Shown: positions 10,015 through 20,058, counted from the first letter of the stretch. The stretch is 64,000 bases of DNA from Vagococcus humatus (GCF_003950325.1 NZ_PXZH01000001.1:496001-560000), one strand, 5' to 3'. Notes: generated by a model from the sequence alone, not told the origin. Made by a program: numbers and translations.

Positions 10015-10118
10015 GACAAGGGTTAGGCATTAGACAAGATTTAATAGAAGGTTGAACAGCCAGTTTTTGTTTAAAGGATGAGCAAAAACAAAGAAGGCTG
10101 TGTTGGAGGTTAAACAAA

Positions 10119-11336
10119 GTGAAAATTGGTTTTTATACAGATACGTATTTCCCACAAATTAGTGGGGTGGCAACATCTATTCGGACTTTAAAGAGTGAAT
10201 TAGAAAAAAGAGGGCATGAAGTAGTGATTTTTACTACAACAGATCCTCATGCGGAAGAACAGGAGTCAGATATTGTTAGGATGCCTAGTATTCCTTTTAT
10301 TTCGTTTAAAGATCGGCGAATTGTGGTGAGTGGGATGCTAGACGCTTATGAAACAGCCAAAGAATTAGAGTTAGATATTATTCATACCCATACAGAATTT
10401 GGTGCTGGTTTTTTAGGTAAGCAAACAGCAAAACATTTAGATATTCCAGCCATTCATACGTATCACACTATGTATGAGGACTATCTTCACTATATTGCTA
10501 AAGGTAAATTAATTAAACCTCACCATGTTAGACAAGCTTCTAAAGCTTTTTGTCGCCATTTCAGTGGGATTGTTTGTCCTAGTCAACGAGTGGTAGACAC
10601 ACTAAATAGTTATAACATTACAGTCCCTAAAGCGATTATCCCAACTGGCGTGGACTTAGCTCACTATCAGCAGCCTATTGATTTAGAAAAAATAAACATT
10701 CGAGAAACTTATCAATTAAAAGAAGAGGACATGCTACTCCTTTCCCTTAGCCGTTTGTCTTATGAAAAAAATATTCAAGGTATCTTAACAGGCATGCCTA
10801 AAATTATTCAGACCTTTCCTCAAGCTAAATTATTAGTGGTAGGAGACGGTCCTTACCGAGCAGAATTAGAAGAGTTAGCTAAAAGTTTACATATTTCTGA
10901 TTATGTTAACTTTGTTGGGGCGGTGGACAATCAGCAAGTCAACCAGTTTTACCGGCAAGCTGATTATTTTGTCTGTGCTTCAGATTCTGAATCTCAAGGG
11001 TTAACCTATTTAGAAGCTCTAGCTTCAGAACTACCTGTTGTGGTTAAAGGCAGTCCTTATTTAGATAGCTTAATTACTTCAGAAATTTTTGGTAGTTGCT
11101 TTAAAACAGATGAAGCCTTTGCTGATACATTTATTGAGTATGTTAGAAAAGATATTCAAGAGGACGAACGACTTAGACAAGCAAAACTTTATGAAATTTC
11201 CAGTGAAAGATTTGGTAGAAAAGTCGAGCAATTTTACTTAGAAGCTATCACGTTTCATGAACGGTATAAAATGAAACCTATTGAGCCTAAAAACTCCTCC
11301 CATGCTTTTAGACCCTTTAGTAAAAAGGAACCATAG
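10119..11336 (+). CDS. GT4 glycosyltransferase, BgsB-like (1,2-diacylglycerol 3-glucosyltransferase)
   Basis: Predicted to transfer glucose from UDP-glucose to diacylglycerol, the first step of glycolipid anchor formation at the cytoplasmic membrane face. The 405-aa product begins GFYTDTYFPQISGVATS, typical of this GT4 subgroup. It has the HTHTEFGAGFLGK and HTYHTMYEDY acceptor region, PTGVD, and the donor site with SDSESQGLTYLEALA. The start is GTG with TTGGAGG nine bases upstream. It is second in a three-gene operon. Confidence 0.85.
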   Translation: MKIGFYTDTYFPQISGVATSIRTLKSELEKRGHEVVIFTTTDPHAEEQESDIVRMPSIPFISFKDRRIVVSGMLDAYETAKELELDIIHTHTEFGAGFLGKQTAKHLDIPAIHTYHTMYEDYLHYIAKGKLIKPHHVRQASKAFCRHFSGIVCPSQRVVDTLNSYNITVPKAIIPTGVDLAHYQQPIDLEKINIRETYQLKEEDMLLLSLSRLSYEKNIQGILTGMPKIIQTFPQAKLLVVGDGPYRAELEELAKSLHISDYVNFVGAVDNQQVNQFYRQADYFVCASDSESQGLTYLEALASELPVVVKGSPYLDSLITSEIFGSCFKTDEAFADTFIEYVRKDIQEDERLRQAKLYEISSERFGRKVEQFYLEAITFHERYKMKPIEPKNSSHAFRPFSKKEP

Positions 11337-11346
11337 GAGGAAACCT

Positions 11347-12423
11347 ATGGATGTAAAAAACCGTATCTATTTATTTGTTGCGTTAAGTTTAGGCTTTGGC
11401 GCATTGTACTGGGAAATCAGACAAACAAGTGGGGCAGCCTTTTATCAAGAATTAAGCCAACTACATTTAGGTTGGTTAGGAGTAGCTTTTTTGTGTATGC
11501 TAGTCCATTGGGGAATTGAAGGGAAAATTTTACAAGGCTTACTGAAACGGCAGCACGGTGATTTTAGTTTTCGCAGTGCTGTTCGTATCCCGTTAATTGA
11601 GCATGTATTTAATGCTATTACCCCATTTTCAACTGGAGGCCAGCCTGCTCAGTTGATTACCTTAGCTAGGTCTGGCGTTGATCCAGGTGTAGCTGGATCT
11701 GTTTGTTTAATGAAGTTTGTTACCTATCAAATTATGATTGTCTTAAACTTTATTGCTTGCTTACTATTTGGGTATCGCTGGGTAGCTAATGAAGTGACCA
11801 GTTTATCTTACCTTGTCCTCTTAGGCTTTTTAATTAATTTAGTGGTAGTTATTGGGTTACTACTGTTAATGTATTGTTATCCTTTAACCAATCGCTTGGT
11901 TCAATTAGCCATTAAGTTAGTGGGTAAATTTACCTCACCAGCTAAAAAACAGCACTTAGCAAAGGTAACAGAAGAAAAAATGCTGAACTTTTATTACGAA
12001 AGTCAGTATATGCGCAGACAAAAAAAGTTAATGGCACGGACATTTTCTTTAACCTTTCTTCAATTAGTCTGTTACTATACTGTTCCTTATTTTATCTTAA
12101 AAAGTTTAGGACTCACTCAGCTAAATATCATGCAGATTATTGTGCTTCATGCCTTTATTATTTTAGTCATCTCCTTGTTTCCAGTGCCAGGAGGAGCAGG
12201 AGGGGCAGAGTATAGTTTTTCTTTGTTGTTTGGGACCTTTATGGGAACGAAAACTAGCCAACTAGTAGTGGCGATTGTTTTGTGGCGCTTAGTCACCCAT
12301 TATTTTGGTATTTTCTTAGGTTTGATTGCTTCTTTTATGAAGCCATTACCTGAAGGAAGTCAGGAAATAACAGACACCTATTCAGCTAAACAACTGTCTA
12401 GTGACAGAATAACTCTTAAATAA
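11347..12423 (+). CDS. flippase-like integral membrane protein (LPG synthase TM / YbhN family)
   Basis: Polytopic membrane protein of 358 aa with about eight hydrophobic segments. It resembles the transmembrane half of lysylphosphatidylglycerol synthase (UPF0104), including the conserved NAITPFSTGGQPAQ and PVPGGAGGAEYSF motifs. Such proteins often sit with glycolipid glycosyltransferases and are thought to move lipids across the membrane, but the substrate is unproven. Start at ATG 11347 (AGGAGG upstream); an earlier in-frame start would overlap the preceding gene. Last gene of the operon, before a strong terminator. Confidence 0.82.
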   Translation: MDVKNRIYLFVALSLGFGALYWEIRQTSGAAFYQELSQLHLGWLGVAFLCMLVHWGIEGKILQGLLKRQHGDFSFRSAVRIPLIEHVFNAITPFSTGGQPAQLITLARSGVDPGVAGSVCLMKFVTYQIMIVLNFIACLLFGYRWVANEVTSLSYLVLLGFLINLVVVIGLLLLMYCYPLTNRLVQLAIKLVGKFTSPAKKQHLAKVTEEKMLNFYYESQYMRRQKKLMARTFSLTFLQLVCYYTVPYFILKSLGLTQLNIMQIIVLHAFIILVISLFPVPGGAGGAEYSFSLLFGTFMGTKTSQLVVAIVLWRLVTHYFGIFLGLIASFMKPLPEGSQEITDTYSAKQLSSDRITLK

Positions 12424-12430
12424 ATGATTA

Positions 12431-12460
12431 AGAAGCAAGGGATTTCTTGCTTCTTTTTTT
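12431..12460 (+). terminator. terminator of glycolipid operon
   Basis: AGAAGCAAG / CTTGCTTCT arms, 6-base loop, T run. Confidence 0.88.
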
Positions 12461-12519
12461 GTGTATTTTTTTCAGAAACGGTATACTTAATTAAGAAACT
12501 AAAAGATGGAGGGAATCAT

Positions 12520-13392
12520 ATGACAAGCATTGGTTTTATTGGCACAGGAGTAATGGGAGCAGCGATTGTCAAACATTTATTACAGGCAGACTATCCTGTT
12601 CATGTGTATAACCGCACCCAAGCTAAAACAGATGAATTAGTGGAGTTAGGTGCTACTTGGCAAGAGACACCTGAGAAAGTGGCAGAACAAGCAGATGTTA
12701 TTTTTTCTATGGTAGGCTATCCTAAAGACGTAGAAGATATTTATTACGGTGAAACCGGAATTTTTCAAGCAGATATAACAGGAAAAATTGTTGTAGATAT
12801 GACAACCAGTACCCCTACCTTAGCAAAACAATTATATCAAACAGCTAAAGAACAAGGAGGAGCGAGTTTAGACGCCCCTGTTTCTGGTGGAGATTTAGGA
12901 GCTAAAAAAGGCACCTTGACCATTATGGTAGGAGGAGAGGAAGAAGTTTATCAACAAATTCTACCTATTTTCCAACATTTTGGTACAACCATTATGCGCC
13001 AAGGTGAAGCGGGAGCAGGTCAGCATACTAAAATGGCTAACCAAATTATGATTGCTGGAACAATGACAGGTATGACTGAATTATTAGTCTATGCAGAACG
13101 AGCAGGATTAGATTTAGAGAAAGTCATTCAAACCGTTGGAGGAGGAAGTGCAGCTAACTGGTCTTTAGCCAACTATGCTCCTCGTATTTTAAAGGAGGAT
13201 TATTCACCAGGCTTCTTTGTTAAACACTTTATCAAAGACTTAAAAATAGCCCTAGATGAAGGGGATAAGATGGGGATTAGTCTTCCTGCAACGAAAAAAG
13301 CCAAAGAGCTGTATGATGTTTTAGCTAACCGAGGTTATGAAAACGATGGTACACAAGCCTTAATTAAACTATGGTGGGATGAGGAAGACTAG
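12520..13392 (+). CDS. NAD(P)-dependent beta-hydroxyacid dehydrogenase
   Basis: Oxidoreductase of the 3-hydroxyisobutyrate dehydrogenase / tartronate semialdehyde reductase family; the exact substrate cannot be told. The 290-aa product has the Rossmann motif GFIGTGVMGAAIVKHLL at residues 4-20, the substrate-binding DAPVSGGDLGAKKGTL, and the catalytic lysine region GAGQHTKMANQ. The ATG at 12520 follows GGAGGG; a longer in-frame upstream reading would start inside the preceding terminator and is rejected. It appears to be monocistronic. Confidence 0.9.
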   Translation: MTSIGFIGTGVMGAAIVKHLLQADYPVHVYNRTQAKTDELVELGATWQETPEKVAEQADVIFSMVGYPKDVEDIYYGETGIFQADITGKIVVDMTTSTPTLAKQLYQTAKEQGGASLDAPVSGGDLGAKKGTLTIMVGGEEEVYQQILPIFQHFGTTIMRQGEAGAGQHTKMANQIMIAGTMTGMTELLVYAERAGLDLEKVIQTVGGGSAANWSLANYAPRILKEDYSPGFFVKHFIKDLKIALDEGDKMGISLPATKKAKELYDVLANRGYENDGTQALIKLWWDEED

Positions 13393-13509
13393 ATTTATAA
13401 AAATCTTAAAGTTAACTAAAAAAAACAAAAAATTAGGTAAAATGAGTATGCAGGGGAAACATTGTCTGATACAATGTAACAGAAAGTGAAACATAAGGAG
13501 GCTTGTTCG

Positions 13510-13743
13510 ATGACACATTCACAGTTAGTTGCCATCATTAAACGATTAGTGGCTATGGTTGAAACAACAGATGCAGAAGTTCAGGTTCGTCGTTTTGAAC
13601 GCGAAGGACAAGAAAGATGTCTAGTTAGCTATGATCCATCTACTGAAACTTTTGAGCTCACTGAATCAGACACACGCCAAAGTTATCAATTCGATGACAT
13701 TGATTTAGTTGCAATGGAGATTTACGAATTATTGCAAGGCTAA
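13510..13743 (+). CDS. YkuJ family (DUF1797) protein
   Basis: 77-aa soluble protein of the YkuJ family, widespread in Bacilli and without a known function. Features of the family that I recognise: N-terminal helix QLVAIIKRLVAMVE, beta pattern RFEREGQERCLVSYDP, and C-terminal DDIDLVAMEIYELLQG. The ATG at 13510 is chosen because AAGGAGG precedes it by 8 bases. A terminator separates it from the next gene. Confidence 0.85.
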   Translation: MTHSQLVAIIKRLVAMVETTDAEVQVRRFEREGQERCLVSYDPSTETFELTESDTRQSYQFDDIDLVAMEIYELLQG

Positions 13744-13748
13744 ATAAT

Positions 13749-13786
13749 AAAAGCTTAGGGGATATTTTATCCTTTAAGCTTTTTTC
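13749..13786 (+). terminator. terminator after ykuJ-like gene
   Basis: AAAAGCTTA...TAAGCTTTT arms with inner GGATA/TATCC pairing and a T run. Confidence 0.8.
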
Positions 13787-13819
13787 ATAACATAAAATGA
13801 AGTAAAAAGGAGCGGTTTT

Positions 13820-14767
13820 ATGGGAGAAACAATTCCCTTTCCACATAATTATGCAGGTTTTCTAGCTTTAGCTAAAGAGGCCAAGGATGAAGCTCAGTAC
13901 GAGAAAGCCTTAGATTATTACGAACAAGCCTTATCTTACCAACAGCCTTTAGCAGTTCATCAAGAAGCGGTTACCTGCTTACTGGCGTTAAAACGTTATT
14001 CAGAAGCTCGCTCCTATATTAAAGAACGTCCAATGGAGTACCTTAAAGACTCTGTTGGACTTTCCTTATTTATTCAGGTGTTAGTTGGAGAAGGACGGTT
14101 TATGGAGGCTAGAAAGCAGCTTTACTTAGCTAAGGCTAGCCAAGAGGATTATCTTGCTTGTTTAACTATGATTCAAGTAGGGGAAGATTACGCTAACTTG
14201 TATCAAGGCTTAGAATTAACCAGTTTAGTAAAAGATATTCAGCAACAGTTCAGTCAATCTGACTTAGCTAGTCAAATAAAAGGGATCAACCAAGCCGAAT
14301 GTTTGCCTAGTTCTTGGTTTATAAAAGAATTGACTCCTTATTTAACTTCTCCCTCTGTTCATCCTTTTGTGAGAAAAGGCTTATTAGAGTACTGGCTGTT
14401 TATTTCAGATCAAGTAGCAGGTGACTTAGTTTATTTAGAGTATGACCAGACCAAACAAGTAGTCGCCTTAAACAAGTTAAACATGATTCAAGACTTAGCA
14501 GTCACCAAAGAATTAAACCGGTATTTATTAGAAGAGTTGACACATGTAGGGGAAGACATGCAAAAACAACTGCAGGCAGAATTATTTTTCTTTACTACTA
14601 TCCTGTATCCTTATCCTGATTTACGGATAAAAAACAGTCAACTATTCATTCAGTTATTTGTTTCTCGTTATCTTATGATAGATAGTTCTTTACAGGGAAC
14701 AACAGAAGAAATCCAGGAATATGAGGAATTGATTACCACTCTTCAAAATATCTGGCTAGGGATCTAG
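13820..14767 (+). CDS. TPR-like hypothetical protein
   Basis: 315-aa soluble, helix-rich protein. Residues about 10-65 look like one or two tetratricopeptide units (AYEKALDYYEQAL-type pattern: AQYEKALDYYEQALSY, then KRYSEARSYIKE). The rest is helical without a catalytic motif that I recognise; it may belong to the TPR/DUF3196-like proteins of Lactobacillales, but I am not sure. The ribosome binding site is AAGGAG. It lies between ykuJ and tig, with its own short upstream gap and no strong terminator after it. A scaffolding role is only a guess from the repeats. Confidence 0.7.
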   Translation: MGETIPFPHNYAGFLALAKEAKDEAQYEKALDYYEQALSYQQPLAVHQEAVTCLLALKRYSEARSYIKERPMEYLKDSVGLSLFIQVLVGEGRFMEARKQLYLAKASQEDYLACLTMIQVGEDYANLYQGLELTSLVKDIQQQFSQSDLASQIKGINQAECLPSSWFIKELTPYLTSPSVHPFVRKGLLEYWLFISDQVAGDLVYLEYDQTKQVVALNKLNMIQDLAVTKELNRYLLEELTHVGEDMQKQLQAELFFFTTILYPYPDLRIKNSQLFIQLFVSRYLMIDSSLQGTTEEIQEYEELITTLQNIWLGI

Positions 14768-14810
14768 CTAAATTAACCTAGTAAAAAGGGATAAATATCA
14801 AGTATAAATG

Positions 14811-14839
14811 TTTACAATTCGGACTTCTTAGTGTACTAT
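14811..14839 (+). promoter_or_regulatory. tig promoter
   Basis: TTTACA, exactly 17 bases, TACTAT; the -10 ends 60 bases before the trigger factor start. Confidence 0.65.
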
Positions 14840-14898
14840 TGTAAGGTATGCAATTGAAACAATTGTGAAAAAACAGAAGTTTCTGGAGGGAATAATAA

Positions 14899-16182
14899 AT
14901 GACAGCCAAATGGGAAAAAAAAGGAACAAACGATGGAATTTTAACATTTGAAGTTGAATCAGATGTAATTGAAAAAGCTTTAACAACAACTTTTAACAAA
15001 GTGAAAAAAAATATTTCAGTACCTGGATTCCGTAAAGGTAAAATCAGTCGTCAAATGTTTGACAAAATGTACGGAGAAGAAAGTCTTTATGAAGATGCAA
15101 TCAATGCAGTCTTACCTGAAGCTTATTCAAAAGCAGTGGAAGAAGCAGGAATCGATCCTGTAGCTCAACCAAAAATTGATCTTAAAAGCACTGAAAAAGG
15201 TCAAAACTGGGTTATCGAAGCAGAAGTTTTTGTTAAACCTGAAGTTAAATTAGGCGAATACAAAAACTTAACTATCGCTAAACAAGACCGTGAAGTAACA
15301 GAAGAAGACGTAGATGCTTCATTAGAACAAAAACGCCAAAACTTAGCAGAATTAGTCTTAAAAGAAGACGCTCCTGCTGAAAATGGTGACACTGTTGTTA
15401 TTGATTACGTTGGAACAAAAGACGGTGTTGCCTTTGAAGGTGGCTCTGCTGACAACTATTCATTAGAATTAGGTTCAGGTTCATTCATTCCTGGCTTTGA
15501 AGAACAATTAGTTGGCGCAAAAGCTGGCGACAAAGTGGAAGTTAAAGTAACTTTCCCTGAAGAATATCATGCAGAAGATTTAGCAGGCGCAGAAGCTGTT
15601 TTTGCTGTAACTGTTCATGAAGTTAAAGGCAAAGAAGTTCCTGAATTAGATGACGAACTTGCTAAAGACATTGACGATGAAGTTGAAACTTTAGCTGAAT
15701 TAAAAGAAAAAATTCGTAAAGAATTAGAAGAAACAAAAACAAGCCAAGCTGACGAAGCTGCTCAAGCTGAAGCAATCAAACAAGCCGTTGAAAATGCTGA
15801 AATCGTGGACTTACCAGAAGTTATGATCCATGACGAAGTACACCGCGGTATGGAAGAATTCTTAGGAAATATGCAACGTCAAGGTATTTCTCCAGAATTA
15901 TACTATCAATTAACTGGCACAACTGAAGCTGACTTACACCAACAATTTGAAGGTGAAGCTGAAAGCCGTGTGAAAACAAACTTAGTTGTTGAAGCAATCG
16001 CTGCTGCTGAAAAATTTGAAGCAACAGAAGAAGAAATCAACAAAGAAATCGACGAATTAGCTGCTTCTTATAACATGGAAGCATCAGCAGTTCGTAATGT
16101 ATTAACTAACGACATGTTAAGTCATGATATCGTTATGAAAAAAGCACTAGACGTTATTACTGATACAGCTAAAGAAGCATAA
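14899..16182 (+). CDS. tig: trigger factor (ribosome-associated chaperone, PPIase)
   Basis: Binds the ribosomal exit tunnel and protects nascent chains. The 427-aa product has the N-terminal ribosome-binding domain with the signature [11 protein letters not shown] (about 41-51), the central FKBP-type prolyl isomerase domain (about 160-245, [20 protein letters not shown]) and the C-terminal helical arm domain. Length is normal. Ribosome binding site TGGAGGG. It is followed by a terminator and then clpX, the usual tig-clpX order in Firmicutes. Confidence 0.97.
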   Translation: MTAKWEKKGTNDGILTFEVESDVIEKALTTTFNKVKKNISVPGFRKGKISRQMFDKMYGEESLYEDAINAVLPEAYSKAVEEAGIDPVAQPKIDLKSTEKGQNWVIEAEVFVKPEVKLGEYKNLTIAKQDREVTEEDVDASLEQKRQNLAELVLKEDAPAENGDTVVIDYVGTKDGVAFEGGSADNYSLELGSGSFIPGFEEQLVGAKAGDKVEVKVTFPEEYHAEDLAGAEAVFAVTVHEVKGKEVPELDDELAKDIDDEVETLAELKEKIRKELEETKTSQADEAAQAEAIKQAVENAEIVDLPEVMIHDEVHRGMEEFLGNMQRQGISPELYYQLTGTTEADLHQQFEGEAESRVKTNLVVEAIAAAEKFEATEEEINKEIDELAASYNMEASAVRNVLTNDMLSHDIVMKKALDVITDTAKEA

Positions 16183-16202
16183 ACGTCTCGCTTATGAGAA
16201 TA

Positions 16203-16243
16203 AAAAAAGGCGAAGGTGCACGTTAGCACCTTTGCCTTTTTTT
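16203..16243 (+). terminator. terminator after tig
   Basis: AAAAAGGCGAAGGTGC / GCACCTTTGCCTTTTT arms with one mismatch, 6-base loop. Confidence 0.88.
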
Positions 16244-16386
16244 AACTGATTTACCTAGTTATTTTAAAAACCGACTAGGTAAAAACATTATTAATTACAT
16301 CTGAAAGTTTTTGTGTTACCATATTGATGATGGATGGTAGCAAAAGATTTAGATTTATACCAGACGATCCTATAGGAGGTTGTAAT

Positions 16387-17637
16387 ATGTATGATGGTCT
16401 AACAAATGGCGGAACTGTACGCTGTTCATTTTGTGGGAAATCCCAAGATGAAGTCCGTAAGTTAGTAGCAGGTCCCGGGGTTTACATTTGTAATGAGTGT
16501 GTCGACCTATGTAAAGAAATCATAGATGAAGAAGTCTATGATGAAACAATTGAAGACTTTACTGAAGTACCAAAACCTAACGAAATTGTTAATATCCTAA
16601 ATGAATATGTTATCGGTCAAGAAAGAGCTAAACGCATTCTTTCCGTTGCAGTATACAATCACTACAAACGAGTGAGCCATTTAGAAACAAGCGAAGAAAC
16701 CGATGGGGTTGAACTTCAAAAAAGTAATATTTGTTTAATTGGGCCAACTGGGTCTGGTAAAACATTTTTAGCACAAACTTTAGCTAGAACATTAAATGTT
16801 CCCTTTGCTATTGCTGATGCAACTAGTTTAACAGAAGCTGGTTATGTAGGGGAAGATGTTGAAAATATTTTACTCAAACTTCTACAGTCTGCTGATTACA
16901 ATGTAGAAAGAGCCCAAAAAGGAATTATCTACATTGATGAAATTGATAAAATTGCGCGTAAGAGTGAAAATGTCTCTATTACTCGGGATGTTTCCGGTGA
17001 AGGAGTACAGCAAGCCTTACTGAAAATTTTAGAAGGAACAGTAGCCAGTGTACCACCCCAAGGAGGAAGAAAACATCCTCAACAAGAATTTATTCAAATT
17101 GATACCACCAATATCTTGTTTATTGTAGGCGGAGCTTTCGATGGCATTGAAACCATCGTTAAAGAACGTCTCGGTGAAAAAGTGATTGGTTTCGGTAAGT
17201 CTAGTAAAAAATTGGATGAAGAAACAAGCATTATGCAAGAAATCATCCCAGAAGACTTACTTAAATTTGGATTAATTCCTGAATTTATTGGTCGATTACC
17301 TGTCATGGCAGCTCTAGAAAAATTAACCGAAGAAGATTTGGTTCGTATCTTAACTGAACCGAAAAATGCTTTAGTTAAACAATATCAAAAATTGTTAGAG
17401 TTAGATGATGTGGAGTTGACCTTTACTAAAGAAGCTTTAAAAGCTATTGCTAAAGAAGCGATTGAGCGAAATACAGGAGCCAGAGGACTACGTTCTATCA
17501 TTGAACACATTATGATGGACATTATGTTTGAAGTTCCTATGCGGGAAGATGTCCAAAAAGTGACAGTCACTGAAAAAACAGTCATCAATGAGGATCATCC
17601 TACCATTGAATTAAATGATGATAAAAAAGTTAGTTAA
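16387..17637 (+). CDS. clpX: ATP-dependent Clp protease ATP-binding subunit ClpX
   Basis: AAA+ unfoldase that feeds tagged substrates to ClpP. The 416-aa product has the N-terminal C4 zinc-binding domain ([10 protein letters not shown]...CNECVDLC), Walker A GPTGSGKT, Walker [11 protein letters not shown], and the IGF loop (VIGFGK) that docks on ClpP. The ATG at 16387 follows AGGAGG and gives the canonical ClpX N terminus; the longer upstream reading is unlikely. No CtsR box is seen upstream. Confidence 0.97.
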   Translation: MYDGLTNGGTVRCSFCGKSQDEVRKLVAGPGVYICNECVDLCKEIIDEEVYDETIEDFTEVPKPNEIVNILNEYVIGQERAKRILSVAVYNHYKRVSHLETSEETDGVELQKSNICLIGPTGSGKTFLAQTLARTLNVPFAIADATSLTEAGYVGEDVENILLKLLQSADYNVERAQKGIIYIDEIDKIARKSENVSITRDVSGEGVQQALLKILEGTVASVPPQGGRKHPQQEFIQIDTTNILFIVGGAFDGIETIVKERLGEKVIGFGKSSKKLDEETSIMQEIIPEDLLKFGLIPEFIGRLPVMAALEKLTEEDLVRILTEPKNALVKQYQKLLELDDVELTFTKEALKAIAKEAIERNTGARGLRSIIEHIMMDIMFEVPMREDVQKVTVTEKTVINEDHPTIELNDDKKVS

Positions 17638-17657
17638 GCTTAAAACTCGTCTTCTTT

Positions 17658-17697
17658 TAAAAGACTTGTAAGAAATTTCTTACAAGTCTTTTTTTTA
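17658..17697 (+). terminator. terminator after clpX
   Basis: AAAAGACTTGTAAGAAA / TTTCTTACAAGTCTTTT near-perfect palindrome followed by Ts. Confidence 0.9.
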
Positions 17698-17775
17698 GGT
17701 AAAACTTTAAAAGTCAAGGCTAGTTTATCAAAAATCTCTGTGCTAAAATAAAACAAGTATGAAAGGGTGAAGAGA

Positions 17776-18363
17776 ATGAATGTTCATCAAGCAGAAATCG
17801 TGATCAGTGCTGTTTCACCAAAACAGTATCCTGATACAAAAATCCCAGAAATTGCCTTAGCTGGACGCTCTAATGTTGGCAAGTCCTCATTTATTAATAC
17901 CTTAATCAATCGGAAAAATTTAGCTAGAACTTCTAGTAAACCTGGAAAAACCCAAACTCTAAACTTTTATTTGATTGAAAATGCCTTCCATTTTGTGGAT
18001 GTACCAGGATATGGTTATGCAAAAGTATCCAAAGTGGAACGAGCTCGTTGGGGAAAGATGATTGAGACTTATCTAACTGAAAGAGAACAGCTACAAGCCG
18101 TCATTTGTGTTGTGGATTTTCGTCATGAACCGAGTCAAGACGATATTCAAATGTATGAATTTTTAAAGTATTACGGCATGCCCGCCATTGTAGTAGCTAC
18201 CAAAGCAGATAAAATTCCTAAAAGTAAATGGAATAAACATGAGGGGATGATAAAAAAAGCCTTGCACTTTGATGCAGAAGATGATTTTATTGTCTTTTCT
18301 TCTGAAACTAAAATGGGAAAAGACCAAGCTTGGCAAGCAATTGAACCTTATCTTGGAGAATAA
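17776..18363 (+). CDS. ysxC: ribosome biogenesis GTPase YsxC/EngB
   Basis: GTPase needed for late assembly of the 50S subunit. The 195-aa product equals the B. subtilis protein in length. Motifs: G1 [11 protein letters not shown], the conserved [15 protein letters not shown] switch region, G3 DVPGYGYA, G4 ATKADKIPK and G5 SSETK. The ATG at 17776 is chosen over a GTG 9 bases earlier because that GTG lies inside the AAAGGGTGA ribosome binding site. It probably forms a short operon with the MazG-like gene 18 bases downstream. Confidence 0.96.
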   Translation: MNVHQAEIVISAVSPKQYPDTKIPEIALAGRSNVGKSSFINTLINRKNLARTSSKPGKTQTLNFYLIENAFHFVDVPGYGYAKVSKVERARWGKMIETYLTEREQLQAVICVVDFRHEPSQDDIQMYEFLKYYGMPAIVVATKADKIPKSKWNKHEGMIKKALHFDAEDDFIVFSSETKMGKDQAWQAIEPYLGE

Positions 18364-18381
18364 AAAAGGAGTGTTTGTGAC

Positions 18382-18672
18382 ATGGAGTTTAATGACTATC
18401 AATCTTTAGCTAATCGGACACTACGTTACGGAAACGAGCAAGTTTTAACGAATTGTGCTCTTGGTTTAGCCAGTGAATCAGGGGAAGTTTTAAGACTTAT
18501 TCAAAATTATACCTTCAAAAATTATGATATGCCTAAAGAAGAATTAATCAAGGAATTAGGAGACGTTTTATGGTATGTCTCGCAAATTGCTGAATGGGCG
18601 AATATTCCTTTTGAAGACATTGCAACAAGTAATATCCAAATGTTGGAGCAACGGTTTCCAACACAAGATTAA
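18382..18672 (+). CDS. MazG-like nucleotide pyrophosphohydrolase
   Basis: 96-aa protein of the all-alpha NTP pyrophosphohydrolase (MazG) superfamily, predicted to hydrolyse a nucleoside triphosphate to NMP and pyrophosphate. The metal-binding signatures are visible: ALGLASESGEV (ExxE-type) at about residues 28-38 and KELGDVLWYVSQIA (ExxD) at about 55-68. Single-domain size is like phage and small bacterial MazG-like proteins. The substrate is unknown. Ribosome binding site AAAGGAG; terminator follows. Confidence 0.85.
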   Translation: MEFNDYQSLANRTLRYGNEQVLTNCALGLASESGEVLRLIQNYTFKNYDMPKEELIKELGDVLWYVSQIAEWANIPFEDIATSNIQMLEQRFPTQD

Positions 18673-18674
18673 CG

Positions 18675-18708
18675 AAAAAAGTCAGATACTTGTATCTGGC
18701 TTTTTTTA
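18675..18708 (+). terminator. terminator after mazG-like gene
   Basis: AAAAAAGTCAGATA / TATCTGGCTTTTTT arms (one G-T pair), short loop, T run. Confidence 0.88.
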
Positions 18709-18762
18709 TTTGCCCAACTGAGCGTTTGAGTATTAAAAAGCTTTCATTTAGTTAGGTTATCG

Positions 18763-18791
18763 TTGGATTTTTCTCATAGGTTTATTATAAT
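18763..18791 (+). promoter_or_regulatory. promoter of threonine/serine exporter operon
   Basis: TTGGAT, 17 bases, TATAAT, ending 33 bases before the exporter start codon. Confidence 0.7.
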
Positions 18792-18824
18792 GAAGCATGA
18801 TAGAGATTAGGGAGACAGATAGTG

Positions 18825-19571
18825 ATGGAACGAACAGAATTTTTATTAGAAACCTGCGTCTTAGCTGGTAAAATTATGCTAGAAAACGGAGCAGAAATGA
18901 GCCGAGTGGAAGATACCATGAACCGAATTGCTGCAAGTTACGGAGAAGAAGTGGGCACAAGCTTTGTGACTCAAACTGTTGTACTAATGGGACTACAGAG
19001 CACAAAAGATGTGCAAATGCAGCGGATTGAGGAACGGACAACCAATCTTGGTAAAATTGCGAAAGTCAACACTTATTCTCGGGCTTTTGCTGAAAATAAA
19101 CTAAGTCTACAAGATTTAAATACGTGTTTAGTCATCTTAGATCAGGCGAAAAGTTACCGGTCTAGAGTATCTAAAATTATCAGTGCAGCGATTGTCAGTG
19201 GCTGTTTAATGGTCATGTTAGGTGGAACTTGGCCAGACTTTTTAGCGACTTGTTTAGTTGGAGCTGGCGGATACGGAGCTTATGATTGGTGTGAACAGCG
19301 GCTGAATTTGAAATTTATCAATGAATTAGTGGCTTCTATTATTCTCGGGGTGTTGGCTTTTCTTTGTGTGGATATAGGGATTGCTCATTCGTTAGATCAC
19401 ATGATTATCGGAAGTATCATGCCGCTAGTGCCAGGGGTAGCTATTACCAATGCAGTGAGAGACTTACAAGCAGGTCATATGTTAGCAGGAATTTCAAGAG
19501 CAGTTGAAGCGTTGATTGTGGCTTTAATGATAGGGGCAGGGATTGCTATAGCCTTTAGTTTTATGCACTAA
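18825..19571 (+). CDS. threonine/serine exporter ThrE-type, N-terminal subunit (YjjP/DUF1212)
   Basis: Membrane protein of 248 aa related to the first half of the ThrE exporter. A cytoplasmic N-terminal domain carries the family signature LENGAEMSRVEDTMNRIA, followed by about five hydrophobic segments. In ThrE the two halves are fused; here, as in YjjP/YjjB, they are separate neighbouring genes that probably form one transporter of small amino acids. The ATG is used; a GTG directly before it (18822) has slightly better spacing to GGGAGA and is possible. Confidence 0.88.
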   Translation: MERTEFLLETCVLAGKIMLENGAEMSRVEDTMNRIAASYGEEVGTSFVTQTVVLMGLQSTKDVQMQRIEERTTNLGKIAKVNTYSRAFAENKLSLQDLNTCLVILDQAKSYRSRVSKIISAAIVSGCLMVMLGGTWPDFLATCLVGAGGYGAYDWCEQRLNLKFINELVASIILGVLAFLCVDIGIAHSLDHMIIGSIMPLVPGVAITNAVRDLQAGHMLAGISRAVEALIVALMIGAGIAIAFSFMH

Positions 19572-19600
19572 TCAAAGGAATAAGTAGTAAGGAGAAGAAC

Positions 19601-20050
19601 ATGTTAGGATGGGGATTGAAATTAGTTGAACAACTTGTGTTAAGTTTTTTAACGTCGGTAGGTTTTGGTATGATCCAGTTAGTTCCAAAAAAGGAATTAG
19701 TTTATAGCGGATTAAGCGGTATGGGGGGCTGGTTTATTTATTGGATTGCCTTAGAATGCCAAATAAATGTGACATTAGCCACTTTTTTAGGCTCATTAAC
19801 GATTGCTGGGTTGAGTTATTGGTTTGCTGTTATAAGAAAAAAACCTTCTACTATGTATAACATTCCAGGCATTGTGGCATTAGTACCAGGAGCCGTTTCT
19901 TATCAAATGACTTACTCATTAATTATTGGTCGTTATAATCAAGCAACCTACTACAGTATTCGTATGCTGTCTTTAGCAGGTGCTATTGCAGGTGGATTAA
20001 TTATTTGGGATTTAGGTCTAAGATTAGTAAAAGAAAGAAAACAAAAATAG
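19601..20050 (+). CDS. threonine/serine exporter, C-terminal subunit (YjjB/DUF3815)
   Basis: Membrane protein of 149 aa with four hydrophobic segments. It contains the family's GLSGMGGW and MYNIPGIVALVPGAVSYQMTY patterns. It follows the N-terminal subunit by 29 bases with its own AAGGAG site, so both are co-transcribed and probably form a two-component exporter. The substrate is inferred from the family only. Confidence 0.87.
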   Translation: MLGWGLKLVEQLVLSFLTSVGFGMIQLVPKKELVYSGLSGMGGWFIYWIALECQINVTLATFLGSLTIAGLSYWFAVIRKKPSTMYNIPGIVALVPGAVSYQMTYSLIIGRYNQATYYSIRMLSLAGAIAGGLIIWDLGLRLVKERKQK

Positions 20051-20058
20051 CAAAAAGC

